From the NCBI RefSeq assembly GCF_001612985.1, contig NZ_BDBM01000023.1:1-64000 (forward strand): DNA of 64,000 nucleotides, in the 5' to 3' direction. The DNA is from Nocardia gamkensis NBRC 108242 (GTDB taxonomy: Bacteria > Actinomycetota > Actinomycetes > Mycobacteriales > Mycobacteriaceae). The position numbers and the translations under genes are program-made. A model generated the notes under the pieces. It made no database searches, was not told where the DNA came from, and saw only the letters and a list, made by a program, of their open reading frames with translations. How positions within the stretch are numbered: the stretch's first letter is position 1; each line of letters opens with the position of its first letter. Below are positions 7,840-16,578 of this stretch, in pieces.

Positions 7840-9082
7840 GCGGTGTGGGCTCTTTGGCCTTGAACGGCCGGGCCAGCAGCACCGCGATGCCCGTGGTCAA
7901 CGGCACCGACAGCGCCAGCGCGATACCGCCGACCGCCGAGCGCGCGATCTCGATGGCCACCGCGTCACCGGTCAGCACGTCGCGGATCGACCGTCCCGCC
8001 ACGCTGAACAGCAGCAGCAGCGGCAGCGCCCCACCCGCATAGGCCAGCACCAGCGTGTAGACGGTGCTGGCGATGTGGTCGCGCCCAACGCGCATGGCGG
8101 CGGCGAAAACCTCGCGGCGGGAAGCCGATTCGTCGAGGGCGGCCAGCTCGAACGCGGCCGACGCCTGGGTGATCGTGACGTCGTTGAGCACACCGAGCGA
8201 ACCGATGATGAAGCCGGCCAGCAGCAGGCCGGTGATGCTGACGTGCTCGATGTAGGTCGCGACGTTCGTGTTCTGTTCCTCGGAAAGCCCGGTCAGATGG
8301 GTGATCTCGATGGTGAGCCAGGACAGCGCGGCGGCGAGCAGCATCGAGGTCAGCGTGCCGAGCAGCGCCGAACTGGTGCGCAGGTTCACCCCGTGGGCCA
8401 GATACAGCACCGCGTAGAGGATCAGGGAGCCCGCGACCAACGCGACCGGGATCGCGGGTTTGCCGTCCAGCAGGGCGGGCAGCAGGAACAGCACCAGCAC
8501 CGCGAAGGCGAACACCAGGCCCAAGAGCGCACGGACGCCGCGCCAGCGCGCCACCGCGACGATCACCACCACGAAAACTACGAAGATCAGCGCGAGCGGC
8601 ATCCCGCGTGAGTAGTCCTCGAACGAGTACAGCGGCGTGCCGCTCGGATCGGTCTGGCGGACCAATCGCAGTTCGTCGCCCGCGTGCAGGTCGGGTTGCC
8701 CTGGGCCCGGGGCGATCTCCAGCAACGTGCGGTTGCCCTTGTGCGGCCCGGACTCGATCGAGATCAGGCTGCGCTGGCAGGTGTAGGCGGTGCTGCGCGG
8801 TGGTTCGGGCTTCTCGACGAACACCTTGCCCAGCGACGGGCTGCCGCACGGACCGACATCTTGCAGCACCACGGTGCCCGCTTCGGTCTGCACCGCGCCG
8901 CCGCCCGCGTTCTGCATCGGCAGCGGGATGTCGATGTGCTGCTTGCTCGGCCACAGCACGATCGCGGCGATGACGACGACGACCCCGATCACGGTGAGTA
9001 ACCCGACGACCACGCGCGCCGCGGTCGCGCCGATCGCGATCGGCCCCGAATGATCGTGGTGATGGTGGTGGTGGTCGCTCAC
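7802..9082 (-). CDS. YibE/F family membrane protein with natural histidine tract
   Basis: A 426-aa polytopic membrane protein. After MSDHHHHHHDHS comes a first helix (VVVGLLTVIGVVVVIAAIVLWP), an extracytoplasmic domain of about 120 residues with two Cys (GPCGSPS and TCQRSL), then about seven helices. These include GVNLRTSSALLGTLTSMLLAAALSWL and LLAGFIIGSLGVLNDVTITQASAAFELA, the YibE/F family signature, and the protein ends in a basic Pro/Arg tail. The function of YibE/F is not established; transport is assumed. The run of six His is encoded by the organism and may bind metal. The gene has its own upstream region and no operon partner. Its 3' end is duplicated (7745-7839). Confidence 0.85.
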   Translation of the reverse strand: MSDHHHHHHDHSGPIAIGATAARVVVGLLTVIGVVVVIAAIVLWPSKQHIDIPLPMQNAGGGAVQTEAGTVVLQDVGPCGSPSLGKVFVEKPEPPRSTAYTCQRSLISIESGPHKGNRTLLEIAPGPGQPDLHAGDELRLVRQTDPSGTPLYSFEDYSRGMPLALIFVVFVVVIVAVARWRGVRALLGLVFAFAVLVLFLLPALLDGKPAIPVALVAGSLILYAVLYLAHGVNLRTSSALLGTLTSMLLAAALSWLTIEITHLTGLSEEQNTNVATYIEHVSITGLLLAGFIIGSLGVLNDVTITQASAAFELAALDESASRREVFAAAMRVGRDHIASTVYTLVLAYAGGALPLLLLFSVAGRSIRDVLTGDAVAIEIARSAVGGIALALSVPLTTGIAVLLARPFKAKEPTPPPRPRRARHARD

Positions 9083-9475
9083 CGCGCTCCTACCTGTCAG
9101 ATGTGGTTCTGCCCGGAGCGAGCCTAAAGGATTTCATTTTCAAGACCGTCGCGGCGTCGCCGAACACAGTGGATACACGGTCAGAGCGATCCGATCGAAA
9201 AGAAAGGGGAGATTTTAGAGGGGGCGGCGGAGAGCAGGGGGATGTCTCCGCCGCCCGCAGGGCAGGCGGCCCAGGGGGGTAGGCGGCCTAACCCGAGGCC
9301 GGATGTGCCCAGGGGGGGTAGGCAATCCGACCAGGCACTCAGAGTGCCGAGAACCACTGTACACAAAAGTACTTCTTTTGCGCTAGTTAGTCGCCAAACC
9401 CGACATGTATCCGTACGTCGAGTTTGTTTACCGGCTGGAAGCCGGGCGATTATATGGTTCGCCGCCAACTTCTCA
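9083..9475. other. Intergenic region with G-run repeats and an AT-richer segment
   Basis: This 393-base gap separates the YibE/F start from the aminotransferase stop. From 9206 to 9323 it holds several runs of four to seven G, including a motif CCAGGGGGG(G)TAGGC at 9271-9284 and again at 9309-9323. From 9350 to 9480 the base composition is clearly less GC-rich than anywhere nearby. No convincing gene is seen; a 95-codon minus-strand frame at 9181-9468 resembles nothing I know. Confidence 0.6.
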
Positions 9476-10762
9476 CTACTGGCGATAGCTGGCGAGGAAG
9501 TTGCCGAAGCGTTCGATCGCGACCGCGAGATCGCGGGCCCACGGCAGCGTAACGATCCGCAGATGGTCGTGATCGGGCCAATTGAAGCCGGTGCCCTGCA
9601 CCATCAGGATCTTCTCCTGCAGTAGCAGATCCAGGATCAACTTGGAGTCGTCGTAGATCTCGTAGACGTTCGGATCCAGCTTCGGGAACGCGTAGAGCGC
9701 ACCCTTCGGCTTCACACACGACACGCCGGGGATCATGTTCAACCGCTCCCAGGCGACGTCGCGCTGTTCGAGCAGCCTGCCGCCGGGCAGGATCAGATCC
9801 TCGATGCTCTGATGACCGCCGAGCGCGACCTGAATCGCGTGCTGCGCGGGCACATTCGGGCACAACCGGGAAGAGGCGAGCAGGTCGATGCCCTCCAGGA
9901 AACCGGCCGCGTGCTCCTTCGGGCCGGTGATCGCCAGCCAGCCCGAGCGGTAGCCCGCGACCCGGTAGGCCTTGGACAGCCCGTTGAAGGTCAGGCACAG
10001 CAGGTCGGGCGCCATGGTGGCCAGCGAGATGTGCTTGGCGTCGTCGTAGAGGATCTTGTCGTAGATCTCGTCGGCGAGCAGCAACAGCTGATGCTTGCGC
10101 GCGAGGTCGGCGAGCTGCTGGAGCACTTCCGCGGAGTACACCGCGCCGGTGGGGTTGTTCGGGTTGATCACCAGCAGCGCCTTGGTGCGGTCGGTGATCT
10201 TCGATTCGATGTCCGCGATGTCGGGCTGCCAGCCGTTGGCCTCGTCACACAGGTAGTGCACGGGAGTGCCGCCGGCCAGGCTGGTCATGGCGGTCCACAG
10301 CGGGTAGTCCGGGGCCGGGATCAGCACCTCGTCGCCGTTGTCCAGCAGGGCCTGCATGGTGATCGTGATCAGCTCGGAGACGCCGTTGCCGAGGTAGACG
10401 CCGTCCACGTCGAGTTCGGGGAAGCCGGGCACGAGTTCGTAGCGGGTCACGATCGCGCGCCGCGCCGACAGGATGCCCTTGGACTCGGAGTAACCCTGGG
10501 CGTACGGGAGCGCCGCGATGATGTCGCGCATGATCACGTCCGGCGCCTCGAACCCGAACGGGGCGGGGTTGCCGATATTGAGCTTGAGGATGCGGTGGCC
10601 CTCGGCCTCCAGCCGTGCCGCGTGCGCGTGTACCGGTCCACGGATCTCGTAGACGACGTTCTGGAGCTTCGTGGACTGCTCCAGAACACGCGGGGGGCGG
10701 TGCGGATGATGAGGACTCACCCGTCCCATGGTGCCATCCGTCGCAACCGGATAAACCGTCAC
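9476..10762 (-). CDS. alaA: Pyridoxal-phosphate aminotransferase, AlaA/AspC type
   Basis: A 428-aa class I aminotransferase. It has NIGNPAPFGFEAPDVIM near the N-terminus, YAQGYSESKGILSARRAI, PDYPLWTA, the cofactor Asn-Pro motif VINPNNPTGAVYS, LLADEIYDKI, and the PLP Schiff-base Lys in TFNGLSKAYRVAGYRSGW. The whole sequence aligns closely with M. tuberculosis Rv0337c (aspC, also named alaA for its glutamate-pyruvate activity). The M. tuberculosis protein has a similar N-terminal extension of about 30 residues, which supports a start at GTG 10762; ATG 10729 is the alternative. It interconverts pyruvate/alanine or oxaloacetate/aspartate with glutamate. Monocistronic here. Confidence 0.93.
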   Translation of the reverse strand: MTVYPVATDGTMGRVSPHHPHRPPRVLEQSTKLQNVVYEIRGPVHAHAARLEAEGHRILKLNIGNPAPFGFEAPDVIMRDIIAALPYAQGYSESKGILSARRAIVTRYELVPGFPELDVDGVYLGNGVSELITITMQALLDNGDEVLIPAPDYPLWTAMTSLAGGTPVHYLCDEANGWQPDIADIESKITDRTKALLVINPNNPTGAVYSAEVLQQLADLARKHQLLLLADEIYDKILYDDAKHISLATMAPDLLCLTFNGLSKAYRVAGYRSGWLAITGPKEHAAGFLEGIDLLASSRLCPNVPAQHAIQVALGGHQSIEDLILPGGRLLEQRDVAWERLNMIPGVSCVKPKGALYAFPKLDPNVYEIYDDSKLILDLLLQEKILMVQGTGFNWPDHDHLRIVTLPWARDLAVAIERFGNFLASYRQ

Positions 10763-10832
10763 TCCGAGCTGGTCCCCGGGCTCCGCGCCCGCGACGGCGT
10801 CCCGGGCACAGCGAAGTGTGACACGTCACTCA

Positions 10833-12224
10833 CTAGGCCGGGCCGCCCGGCGGGATGCCCTTCGCCGCGGTGGAGCCGCAGAATTCCTCGATCCGCTCGT
10901 CCAACCGGCGCGCCTCGACCGAGTCACGGAAGGCCGGGGCCGCGATCCCCCTGCGCATATCGGTCAGCCGCTCCTCGAGCTGCGCGATGCGCTTGTCCTC
11001 GTCGAGCCCCAGCACCGGTTGCAGCGCCTCGGCCGCGCCGTCCAGGCTGCCGTTGATCAGGTGGGCTGCCGCGCAGTCGACCCTGGCCAAGGCTTCCGCA
11101 CCGTAGGAGCGCTGTTCGGACGGCCCGTTCGAGTACAGCTCGATGGCCCGCTGCGTGGCGCCGAGCGCGCGCTCCGCCTGACCGAGGTGGATATAGGTGG
11201 CGCCGGCGTAGTAATTGGCCTTGGCGTCGTTGAACCCGAAGACCCCGCCGACTTCGTCGTGCAAGGTGTCGGTCGCGGCGATCTCGCGGGCGTCGTCGGC
11301 CGCCCGGACGCAGCGATCGGTGTCCGCGGCGCTGCCCAGCGCCGACCAGATGCGCGCCTCGATGTTGAGCAGGCGCACCTGCGCGGTCGCCGACTCGGCG
11401 AACTCCTGCCCGCTCTGGGCGAGCTGAACCGCCCGGCGGGGACGCTGCGACCAATACTCGATCAGCGCGTGCATGCCGCGGGTCCAGGCGCGAAGCCCGT
11501 TGTGCCCGCACAGCTCCGCGTAGGCCCAGGCGGCACGGACCTGCTCCCCGGCCGCGTCGTAGTAGCCCAGGTCGGTGCTCGCGTTGGCGAGCAGACCCGA
11601 GAGCGTGCCCGCCAAGAGATACAGATGACCGGTATCGGCGGGCCGCTGATGGCCTTCCAGCAATCGGTACACCCGGCGGCGCACCCGCACCATGTCCACC
11701 ATCATCGGCACCGGCGGAATGCGCACGTAGTCGTTCGCGATGCGCATCACATCCGCGTCGAGCTGTTCCAATGTGCTCGCACCGACATTGGTGCTCTCGG
11801 CCTTGCCGGCGTGCTCGCTGGCCTCGTGGGCAGCCGCCATGATCAGATCCCTCTCCGAAATCGCTGCTAACGCAACACCTCTCATCGCACCGGCGTCTAT
11901 GAGAGCCAAAAGGTCCGCGTCACTCGAATAATCAACGCGCGCCGAGGCGTCGGCGCGCGCATCGAATCCCGGCGGGACGGCTCGATCGCTCGAGGGCTGA
12001 TCGATCAAAGCCGCGAACCGGGCTCGCACCACATCGTCGGACCTGGCCAGTGAGGTATCCAGAGCGGCTTGGTTGATCGGTCGTGGATGAACCCGGACGC
12101 CCCCGGCTTCCCACTTCGACACCAAGCGTTCGTGCACACCCAGATGGGCGGCGAATTCCCTGATGCTCATCCGCTTGGCATCGCGAAGGGCGCGGGCCTC
12201 TTTGCCTGACCAATGCCTGACCAC
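10833..12224 (-). CDS. XRE-family regulator with TPR-like C-terminus
   Basis: A 463-aa protein with an N-terminal helix-turn-helix (VRHWSGKEARALRDAKRMSIREFAAHLGVHERLVSKWEAGG, residues 1-41) and a long alpha-helical C-terminal part with tetratricopeptide-like units such as RAWTRGMHALIEYWSQRPRRAVQLA and YAGATYIHLGQAERALGATQRAIELY. The GTG at 12224 is chosen because GGAAGGG lies eight bases upstream and the HTH begins right after it; the open frame extends further to 12353 without family character. It is related to the 420-aa regulator at 16579-17841. It is transcribed away from a small orphan gene at 12401, which it may control. The ligand is unknown. Confidence 0.8.
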   Translation of the reverse strand: MVRHWSGKEARALRDAKRMSIREFAAHLGVHERLVSKWEAGGVRVHPRPINQAALDTSLARSDDVVRARFAALIDQPSSDRAVPPGFDARADASARVDYSSDADLLALIDAGAMRGVALAAISERDLIMAAAHEASEHAGKAESTNVGASTLEQLDADVMRIANDYVRIPPVPMMVDMVRVRRRVYRLLEGHQRPADTGHLYLLAGTLSGLLANASTDLGYYDAAGEQVRAAWAYAELCGHNGLRAWTRGMHALIEYWSQRPRRAVQLAQSGQEFAESATAQVRLLNIEARIWSALGSAADTDRCVRAADDAREIAATDTLHDEVGGVFGFNDAKANYYAGATYIHLGQAERALGATQRAIELYSNGPSEQRSYGAEALARVDCAAAHLINGSLDGAAEALQPVLGLDEDKRIAQLEERLTDMRRGIAAPAFRDSVEARRLDERIEEFCGSTAAKGIPPGGPA

Positions 12225-12400
12225 GGTGCCATCCCTTCCGAACGAACCCCTTCCAGAGTACGAGCGCTTTGTGAGCACGGCCACAGCTGAAATGCGACCG
12301 GTATCAAAGGCAGCGGAAGGGCAGCGGTAAGCGGGCTGACGGGCGATACCCAATCACACTGCGGGCAGCGAACATTGAGTCGGAAGGCAAGGAGTTCGCC

Positions 12401-12850
12401 GTGAATGTCGAGAAGCTCAGGACCGTGGACGATTGGGTGGCGTTCTATCGGCACGAGTTCGGGTTGCCGGTCACCGAGCGTGGCGGTTTCGCCATGTTGC
12501 CGGTCACCGGTCGCGTCTGCGTAGTCCACCTGCCGACCGCGCGTGCCGAAAAGGTCCGCGTCGCACTGGAACAGCAGGGAACGAAGGGTCCCATGTTGGC
12601 CAGGCAGATCCGATGGAGTTTCCTCGCCGAGCCCGACAGTCGACCGGGACCGCAGGTGCTCGAGGTGCTCAATCGGCTGGATATCGGCCTGCCCGCCGTG
12701 GGCAGCGCCGTGATGTTGCCGACCGGTCTCGGTCGCTGGACCCGGGAAGGGTGCTTCTGGGTCAGCCCGCCGAGCCGCGGTGACGCGCTTCCACCGCTGT
12801 CCGTCATCCTCACTACGGCGCTCGCGGTGGGAGCGGGCGGCGGGGACTGA
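12401..12850 (+). CDS. Conserved protein of unknown function paired with XRE regulator
   Basis: A 149-aa soluble protein beginning MNVEKLRTVDDWVAFYRHEFGLPVTERGG. The GTG start has AAGGAG about nine bases upstream. The domain order is a short helical head, a strand GRVCVVHLPTARAEKVRVALEQQG, then IRWSFLAEPDS, DIGLPAVGSAVMLPTG and WVSPPSR. I see the same order in the protein at 50976-51464 (GRIVARCGSVWAITMP, VKVWMQNQG, RWTFIIRPDLP, GGTIGLPSP, WIVRP), so both appear to belong to one family. Each lies head-to-head with an XRE regulator, so this is a recurrent module. The pattern recalls primase-polymerase-like small domains of actinobacterial regulator loci, but no catalytic residues can be assigned. 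A strong terminator follows the gene. Confidence 0.72.
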   Translation: MNVEKLRTVDDWVAFYRHEFGLPVTERGGFAMLPVTGRVCVVHLPTARAEKVRVALEQQGTKGPMLARQIRWSFLAEPDSRPGPQVLEVLNRLDIGLPAVGSAVMLPTGLGRWTREGCFWVSPPSRGDALPPLSVILTTALAVGAGGGD

Positions 12851-12880
12851 TCACCTCCGCGATCAGATCCCCGCTGCCGT

Positions 12881-12927
12881 CCGCCGGGTCCGCTTCTCCC
12901 GCACAGTCGACGAAGCGGACCCGGCGG
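12881..12927. terminator. Bidirectional terminator between orphan gene and dcd
   Basis: A perfect 16-bp stem (12881-12896 with 12912-12927) and a 15-nt loop lie between two convergent genes. The right arm directly abuts the dcd stop codon. Confidence 0.8.
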
Positions 12928-13527
12928 TCAGCGTGTTTCGGCGGCGTCGATCGCGGCGGCCGGAATCGGGAAGTTGAGATAGGACCGCGACGGAGTCGGC
13001 CCGCGCTGGCCCTGATACTTCGAACCCGCCACGGCGCTGCCGTACGGATGCTCCGCCGGGCTGGTCAGCCTGAGCAGGCACAACTGGCCGATCTTCATCC
13101 CGGGCCACAGCGTGATCGGCAGATTGGCCACGTTGGACAGCTCCAGCGTGATGTGCCCGCTGAACCCGGGATCGATGAAGCCCGCGGTCGAGTGGGTCAG
13201 CAGGCCCAATCGGCCCAGGCTGGACTTGCCCTCCAACCGTCCGGCCAGATCGTCCGGCAGCGTGCACACCTCCAGAGTGGAGCCGAGCACGAACTCGCCG
13301 GGGTGCAACACGAACGGTTCACCGTCGGCCGGCTCGACCAGACTGGTGAGCTCGTCCTGCCGCTTCGCGGGATCGATGTGGGTATAGCGGGTGTTGTTGA
13401 ACACCCGGAACATCCGGTCCAGGCGCACGTCGATGCTCGACGGCTGGATCAGGTTCTCCAGCAGCGGCTCGACCCCGAGACGCCCAGCGGCGATCTCCGC
13501 ACGGATGTCACGATCGGAAAGCAGCAC
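12928..13527 (-). CDS. dcd: dCTP deaminase
   Basis: A 199-aa enzyme deaminating dCTP; in mycobacteria the homologue is the bifunctional dCTP deaminase/dUTPase that makes dUMP for thymidylate synthesis. Visible signatures are IQPSSIDVRLD, FVLGSTLEVCTLPDDLAGRLEGKSSLGRLGL with its catalytic and nucleotide-binding residues, HSTAGFIDPGFSGHITLELSN (Ala and Glu of the active site), and SKYQGQRGPTPSR. M. tuberculosis Dcd has 190 residues and an almost identical core; the extra C-terminal residues (PIPAAAIDAAETR) are specific here. The GTG at 13527 matches the conserved (M/V)LLSDRD start. The gene stands alone. Confidence 0.96.
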   Translation of the reverse strand: MLLSDRDIRAEIAAGRLGVEPLLENLIQPSSIDVRLDRMFRVFNNTRYTHIDPAKRQDELTSLVEPADGEPFVLHPGEFVLGSTLEVCTLPDDLAGRLEGKSSLGRLGLLTHSTAGFIDPGFSGHITLELSNVANLPITLWPGMKIGQLCLLRLTSPAEHPYGSAVAGSKYQGQRGPTPSRSYLNFPIPAAAIDAAETR

Positions 13528-13639
13528 GCGACGAGCGTAGCGCCTGCTCGCCGGGGCTCCGCAGCCGCACAGTGATACAGAGAGAGCGATATCCTCGCAT
13601 TCACTCGGGCGGCGCCGCCCGCGATCGAAGGGATGAACC

Positions 13640-14413
13640 ATGACCGAGGGCTCGCTATTCGACCTGACCGGCCACGTCGCCGTCGTCACCGGAGGCAACT
13701 CCGGCATCGGTCTCGGCTTCGCCCGTGGGCTCGCGCGGGCCGGAGCCGACGTCTGTGTGGTCGGCCGCGACACCGAGCGCAACGAGGCCGCCGCAGCCGA
13801 ATTGAGCACCTTCGGCGGCCGCGTGCTGGCGCTGAGCTGCGACGTGAGCGAGGAGCAGCAGGTGATCGACACCTTCGGGCGCGCGGCCGCCGAACTCGGC
13901 CGCATCGACTCCTGCTTCGTGAACGCCGGTGTCAGTCAGGGTTTCATCCCGTTCGTGGAGACCGATCTCGCGGAATTCCGCCGGGTCACCTCCCTCAACC
14001 TCGACGCCGCGTTCGTGACGCTGCGCGAAGCGGCGAAGGTCATGCTCGCCCAGGGCGAGGGCGGCAGCCTGGTCGCCACCGCGAGCCTCGCCGCCCAGCA
14101 GGGTGTTCCGCGCGGGCAGTCCTACGCGGCCAGCAAGGCGGGGCTGATCGCCATGGTCAACTCGATCGCGGTGGAACTGGCCAAGCACGGTATCCGCGCG
14201 AACTCGGTGCTGCCCGGCTGGGTCGAGACGCCGATGACCGAGGGGGCCTTCGCCTGGGACCGTTTCCGCGAACGCGTCCACCCGAGGATCCCGGTTCGCC
14301 GCTGGGGCCTGCCGAGCGATTTCGAATCCGTCGCCGTCTACCTCGCCAGCCCTGCCAGCGCCTACCACACCGGCGATACTCTCTTGATCGACGGCGGTTA
14401 CAGCAAGTTCTGA
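13640..14413 (+). CDS. Short-chain dehydrogenase/reductase
   Basis: A 257-aa classical SDR: the NAD(P) motif TGGNSGIG at residues 17-24, NAGVSQGF, a catalytic Ser in VATASLAAQQG, and the Tyr-Lys pair in SYAASKAG, followed by GIRANSVLPGWVETPMTE and a C-terminal DGGYSKF. AAGGGATGAACC before the ATG is a good ribosome site. Substrate specificity cannot be read; close relatives are annotated as 3-oxoacyl-ACP reductase- or glucose dehydrogenase-like. It is an isolated gene between dcd (divergent) and an intergenic stretch. Confidence 0.88.
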   Translation: MTEGSLFDLTGHVAVVTGGNSGIGLGFARGLARAGADVCVVGRDTERNEAAAAELSTFGGRVLALSCDVSEEQQVIDTFGRAAAELGRIDSCFVNAGVSQGFIPFVETDLAEFRRVTSLNLDAAFVTLREAAKVMLAQGEGGSLVATASLAAQQGVPRGQSYAASKAGLIAMVNSIAVELAKHGIRANSVLPGWVETPMTEGAFAWDRFRERVHPRIPVRRWGLPSDFESVAVYLASPASAYHTGDTLLIDGGYSKF

Positions 14414-14834
14414 GGTCTTTCCGCGTCGGTACTGCGGCGCTTGACCCGCCCACCTGCGCTCGGAGCGTCGACTGGCAGTGGCGGTCATCACAGGATGGCC
14501 GAGCCCTGTCATCGCCTCCCTCGAGATGCCCAAGCCACAACGTGACGATGGTCGGCCCCGGAGACATCCGCCGTAGCCGACGCTGTCGCCCCGGCGCAGG
14601 AAGCACTTGGCGCTGGCGCGGATCGCGGGGCGGTCGCGGGGCATCAGTTTCTCGACGACCAGCTCGCCCCCGGCCGACGATCCGCTCAGTGCGGCCGTCG
14701 CGGACGGCAATGCCGGTCGAACACCGAAGGCGGCATCTTCGGCCTGCACCCTTGGTGTTCGCCGACGTCGCCGGTGCCATCCGGGGCGGGAAGCGGACCG
14801 GGTTACCTCGCAGCGTCCGGCATGGCAACGTGGA
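14414..14834. other. Intergenic region without a supportable gene
   Basis: These 421 bases between the SDR and the PAP2 gene contain open frames on both strands (for example part of a minus-strand frame reaching to 15214), but none has a ribosome site, a recognisable family, or a start that avoids overlapping a real gene. I see no strong terminator or operator. A decayed gene is possible. Confidence 0.5.
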
Positions 14835-15557
14835 GTGGTGACCTCCTCCCGCATCCGGAACGTCATCGTGGTACTCACCGTGTTGCTGGTGCTGTGCGCC
14901 GCGGTTCTCACCGCAGGCGTTGTCGGGGGCGGCGGTCCCGGCAGGATCGATCGCGGCATCGCCGACTGGGCGATCGCGCACCGCAGCGACGCACTCACCC
15001 CGGTCGCGGTGGTCGTCAGCGTGTTGGGCGGCACGCTCGCCATGACGGCCCTGGCCACCGCGACCTGCCTGGTGCTGTCCTGGCGGCGGCGGTGGACGTC
15101 GGCCGCGCTCGTCGCGACCACCGGGCTCGGCGGTGGGTTGCTGGTGCGCGGCGGCAAACGGCTGACCGACCGCGACCGCCCGCCCGTCGAGGAACACCTG
15201 ATCAACGTGTCCAACCAGGCCTATCCGTCCGGGCACAGCCTGGGCTCGTTCGTCGTGGTCGGCATCGTTCTGGTGGTCGCGCTACCCGGCATACACGGAC
15301 CCGCCCTCCGCGCGTGCACGGCGATCGCCGCCGCCTTGTTCGTCGCAGCGGTCGGCCTGTCCCGCATCTACCTCGGCGTCCACTGGACCACCGACGTCCT
15401 CGGCGGCTGGTGCTTCGGCGCCCTGTGGCTCATCCTTTGCTTGACCGTCTACCGGTACTTGATGTCCGGCGAGCCGGGCCCGACCCCGTCACCGGACGGC
15501 TATCCCGGCGAAAATTCCGATAAGGCCGAGTCCACTTCCGGCCGTCGAGCGAAATAG
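14835..15557 (+). CDS. PAP2-family membrane phosphatase
   Basis: About 240 aa with roughly five or six membrane helices, starting VVTSSRIRNVIVVLTVLLVLCAA. All three phosphatidic-acid phosphatase type 2 motifs are intact: KRLTDRDRP (K-x6-RP), YPSGH (PSGH), and SRIYLGVHWTTD (SR-x5-H-x3-D). It should dephosphorylate a lipid phosphate or polyprenyl diphosphate on the outer membrane face. The GTG at 14835 or 14838 just before the first helix is used; the open frame starting at 14607 has an Arg-rich, unlikely N-terminus. The C-terminal tail is hydrophilic. Confidence 0.88.
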   Translation: MVTSSRIRNVIVVLTVLLVLCAAVLTAGVVGGGGPGRIDRGIADWAIAHRSDALTPVAVVVSVLGGTLAMTALATATCLVLSWRRRWTSAALVATTGLGGGLLVRGGKRLTDRDRPPVEEHLINVSNQAYPSGHSLGSFVVVGIVLVVALPGIHGPALRACTAIAAALFVAAVGLSRIYLGVHWTTDVLGGWCFGALWLILCLTVYRYLMSGEPGPTPSPDGYPGENSDKAESTSGRRAK

Positions 15558-15623
15558 GTCGGCTGGACTTTTCCCACCCCACACGAGGCTTCTGCTACAG
15601 TCTCGATTGGCACATCTGCCTCT

Positions 15624-15697
15624 GCCGATGTAGTTCAATGGTAGAACTTCTGCTTCCCAAGCAGACAGCGCGGGTTCGATTCCCGTCATCGGCTCCA
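15624..15697 (+). tRNA. tRNA-Gly (anticodon CCC)
   Basis: Acceptor stem GCCGATG (15624-15630) pairs with CATCGGC (15687-15693), followed by discriminator T and an encoded CCA (15695-15697). The anticodon arm is TCTGC-TTCCCAA-GCAGA with anticodon CCC, and the T arm is CGGGTTCGATTCCCG. It reads GGG glycine codons. A terminator follows eight bases later. Confidence 0.96.
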
Positions 15698-15704
15698 CAC
15701 GAAA

Positions 15705-15735
15705 CCCCGCCCTTACCTGGGCGGGTTTTCTTTTG
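15705..15735 (+). terminator. Terminator after tRNA-Gly
   Basis: CCCGCCC and GGGCGGG form a 7-bp stem with a 6-nt loop, followed by TTTTCTTTT, a classical intrinsic terminator for the tRNA transcript. Confidence 0.88.
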
Positions 15736-15872
15736 AGACCAGCACAACAGCAGGGCACTGTACTCAATGCACCTCGCGGTGGCGTGCAGCTGAATCGGGC
15801 GAATCGGCCCAGGTCAGGCGGATGCGGATCTGTTGCCGGACATGGTCGCTCGTGGATCCGTACACTCACGGC

Positions 15873-16574
15873 GTGGTTCCCACGAAGCGCCCATTCCCGC
15901 TGCTGCAACCCGCATCGACGTCCGATCCTTCGGCCATTCGCTCCAACGATTGGACCGCGTTCCGTCAGCTCGGGAATGTGCATGACCACTGGACGTTGAA
16001 GTCCTGGGCGCCCGGGCAGTCGGGCTACTACTGGTATCTCACCTTCGATGATCCGGCGCTGACCGATCTCGCCGAGCGGTGCCAGAAGACTCTCGCCGAC
16101 GACTGGATCGACCCGGTCCCCCTCGACGCTCTGCACATGACACTGCTGAGTGTCGGCAAGGTCGGCGACGTCTCCGGTGAACAGCTCGCGGGTATCGCCA
16201 CTGCGGCACGTTCACGGCTGGCCGACATCGCGCCGTTCGACGTCGAGGTCGGGCCGCTGACCGGATCCCGTAGCGCGCTGCGATTCTCGGTCGCCCCATG
16301 GGACAACCTGCTCAGGCTGCACCGCGCTCTTCGCGAGGCGACCGCCGTGCACCGGCCGACGAGTCACCTCGCCGAGACAACCGCGCTCCGGCCGCACCTC
16401 GGAATCGGCTACATCAACCGCCCCCAGAATGCTGCGGCGCTGATCGCCGACGTGGCCGCGCTGCGAGATCTGCCGCCGGTCAGCGTGCGCGTGAACAAGG
16501 TCGACCTCGTCGAGTTGCGCCGCGACGGCCGCCAGTATCGCTGGACCGACCGCGCCGTCCTACCCCTCGGCTGA
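15873..16574 (+). CDS. 2'-5' RNA ligase-like (2H phosphoesterase) protein
   Basis: About 233 aa with the fold pattern of the 2H phosphoesterase superfamily: the first H-x-T motif in LDALHMTLLSVGKVG, and a second, variant motif RPHLGIGYIN where the usual Thr/Ser is replaced. Family members open or form 2',5' or 2',3'-cyclic phosphodiester bonds in RNA or nucleotides; the substrate here is unknown. The GTG at 15873 is the likeliest start because upstream codons up to 15822 look non-coding, but no strong ribosome site is seen. It is convergent with the XRE regulator, whose stop lies 5 bases away. Confidence 0.75.
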   Translation: MVPTKRPFPLLQPASTSDPSAIRSNDWTAFRQLGNVHDHWTLKSWAPGQSGYYWYLTFDDPALTDLAERCQKTLADDWIDPVPLDALHMTLLSVGKVGDVSGEQLAGIATAARSRLADIAPFDVEVGPLTGSRSALRFSVAPWDNLLRLHRALREATAVHRPTSHLAETTALRPHLGIGYINRPQNAAALIADVAALRDLPPVSVRVNKVDLVELRRDGRQYRWTDRAVLPLG

Positions 16575-16578
16575 GCGC

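Noticed and set aside
9181..9468. Minus-strand frame of 95 codons in the gap after the aminotransferase
   Set aside because: No ribosome site, no family, and it is built largely from the G-run repeats.
13655..15214. Long minus-strand open frame of about 519 codons
   Set aside because: It runs antisense through the SDR and PAP2 genes, is Arg/Pro-rich and matches no family; a high-GC shadow.
15624..15697. tRNA-Gly as an integration (att) site
   Set aside because: No integrase gene is near and I found no second copy of the tRNA 3' end in the window.
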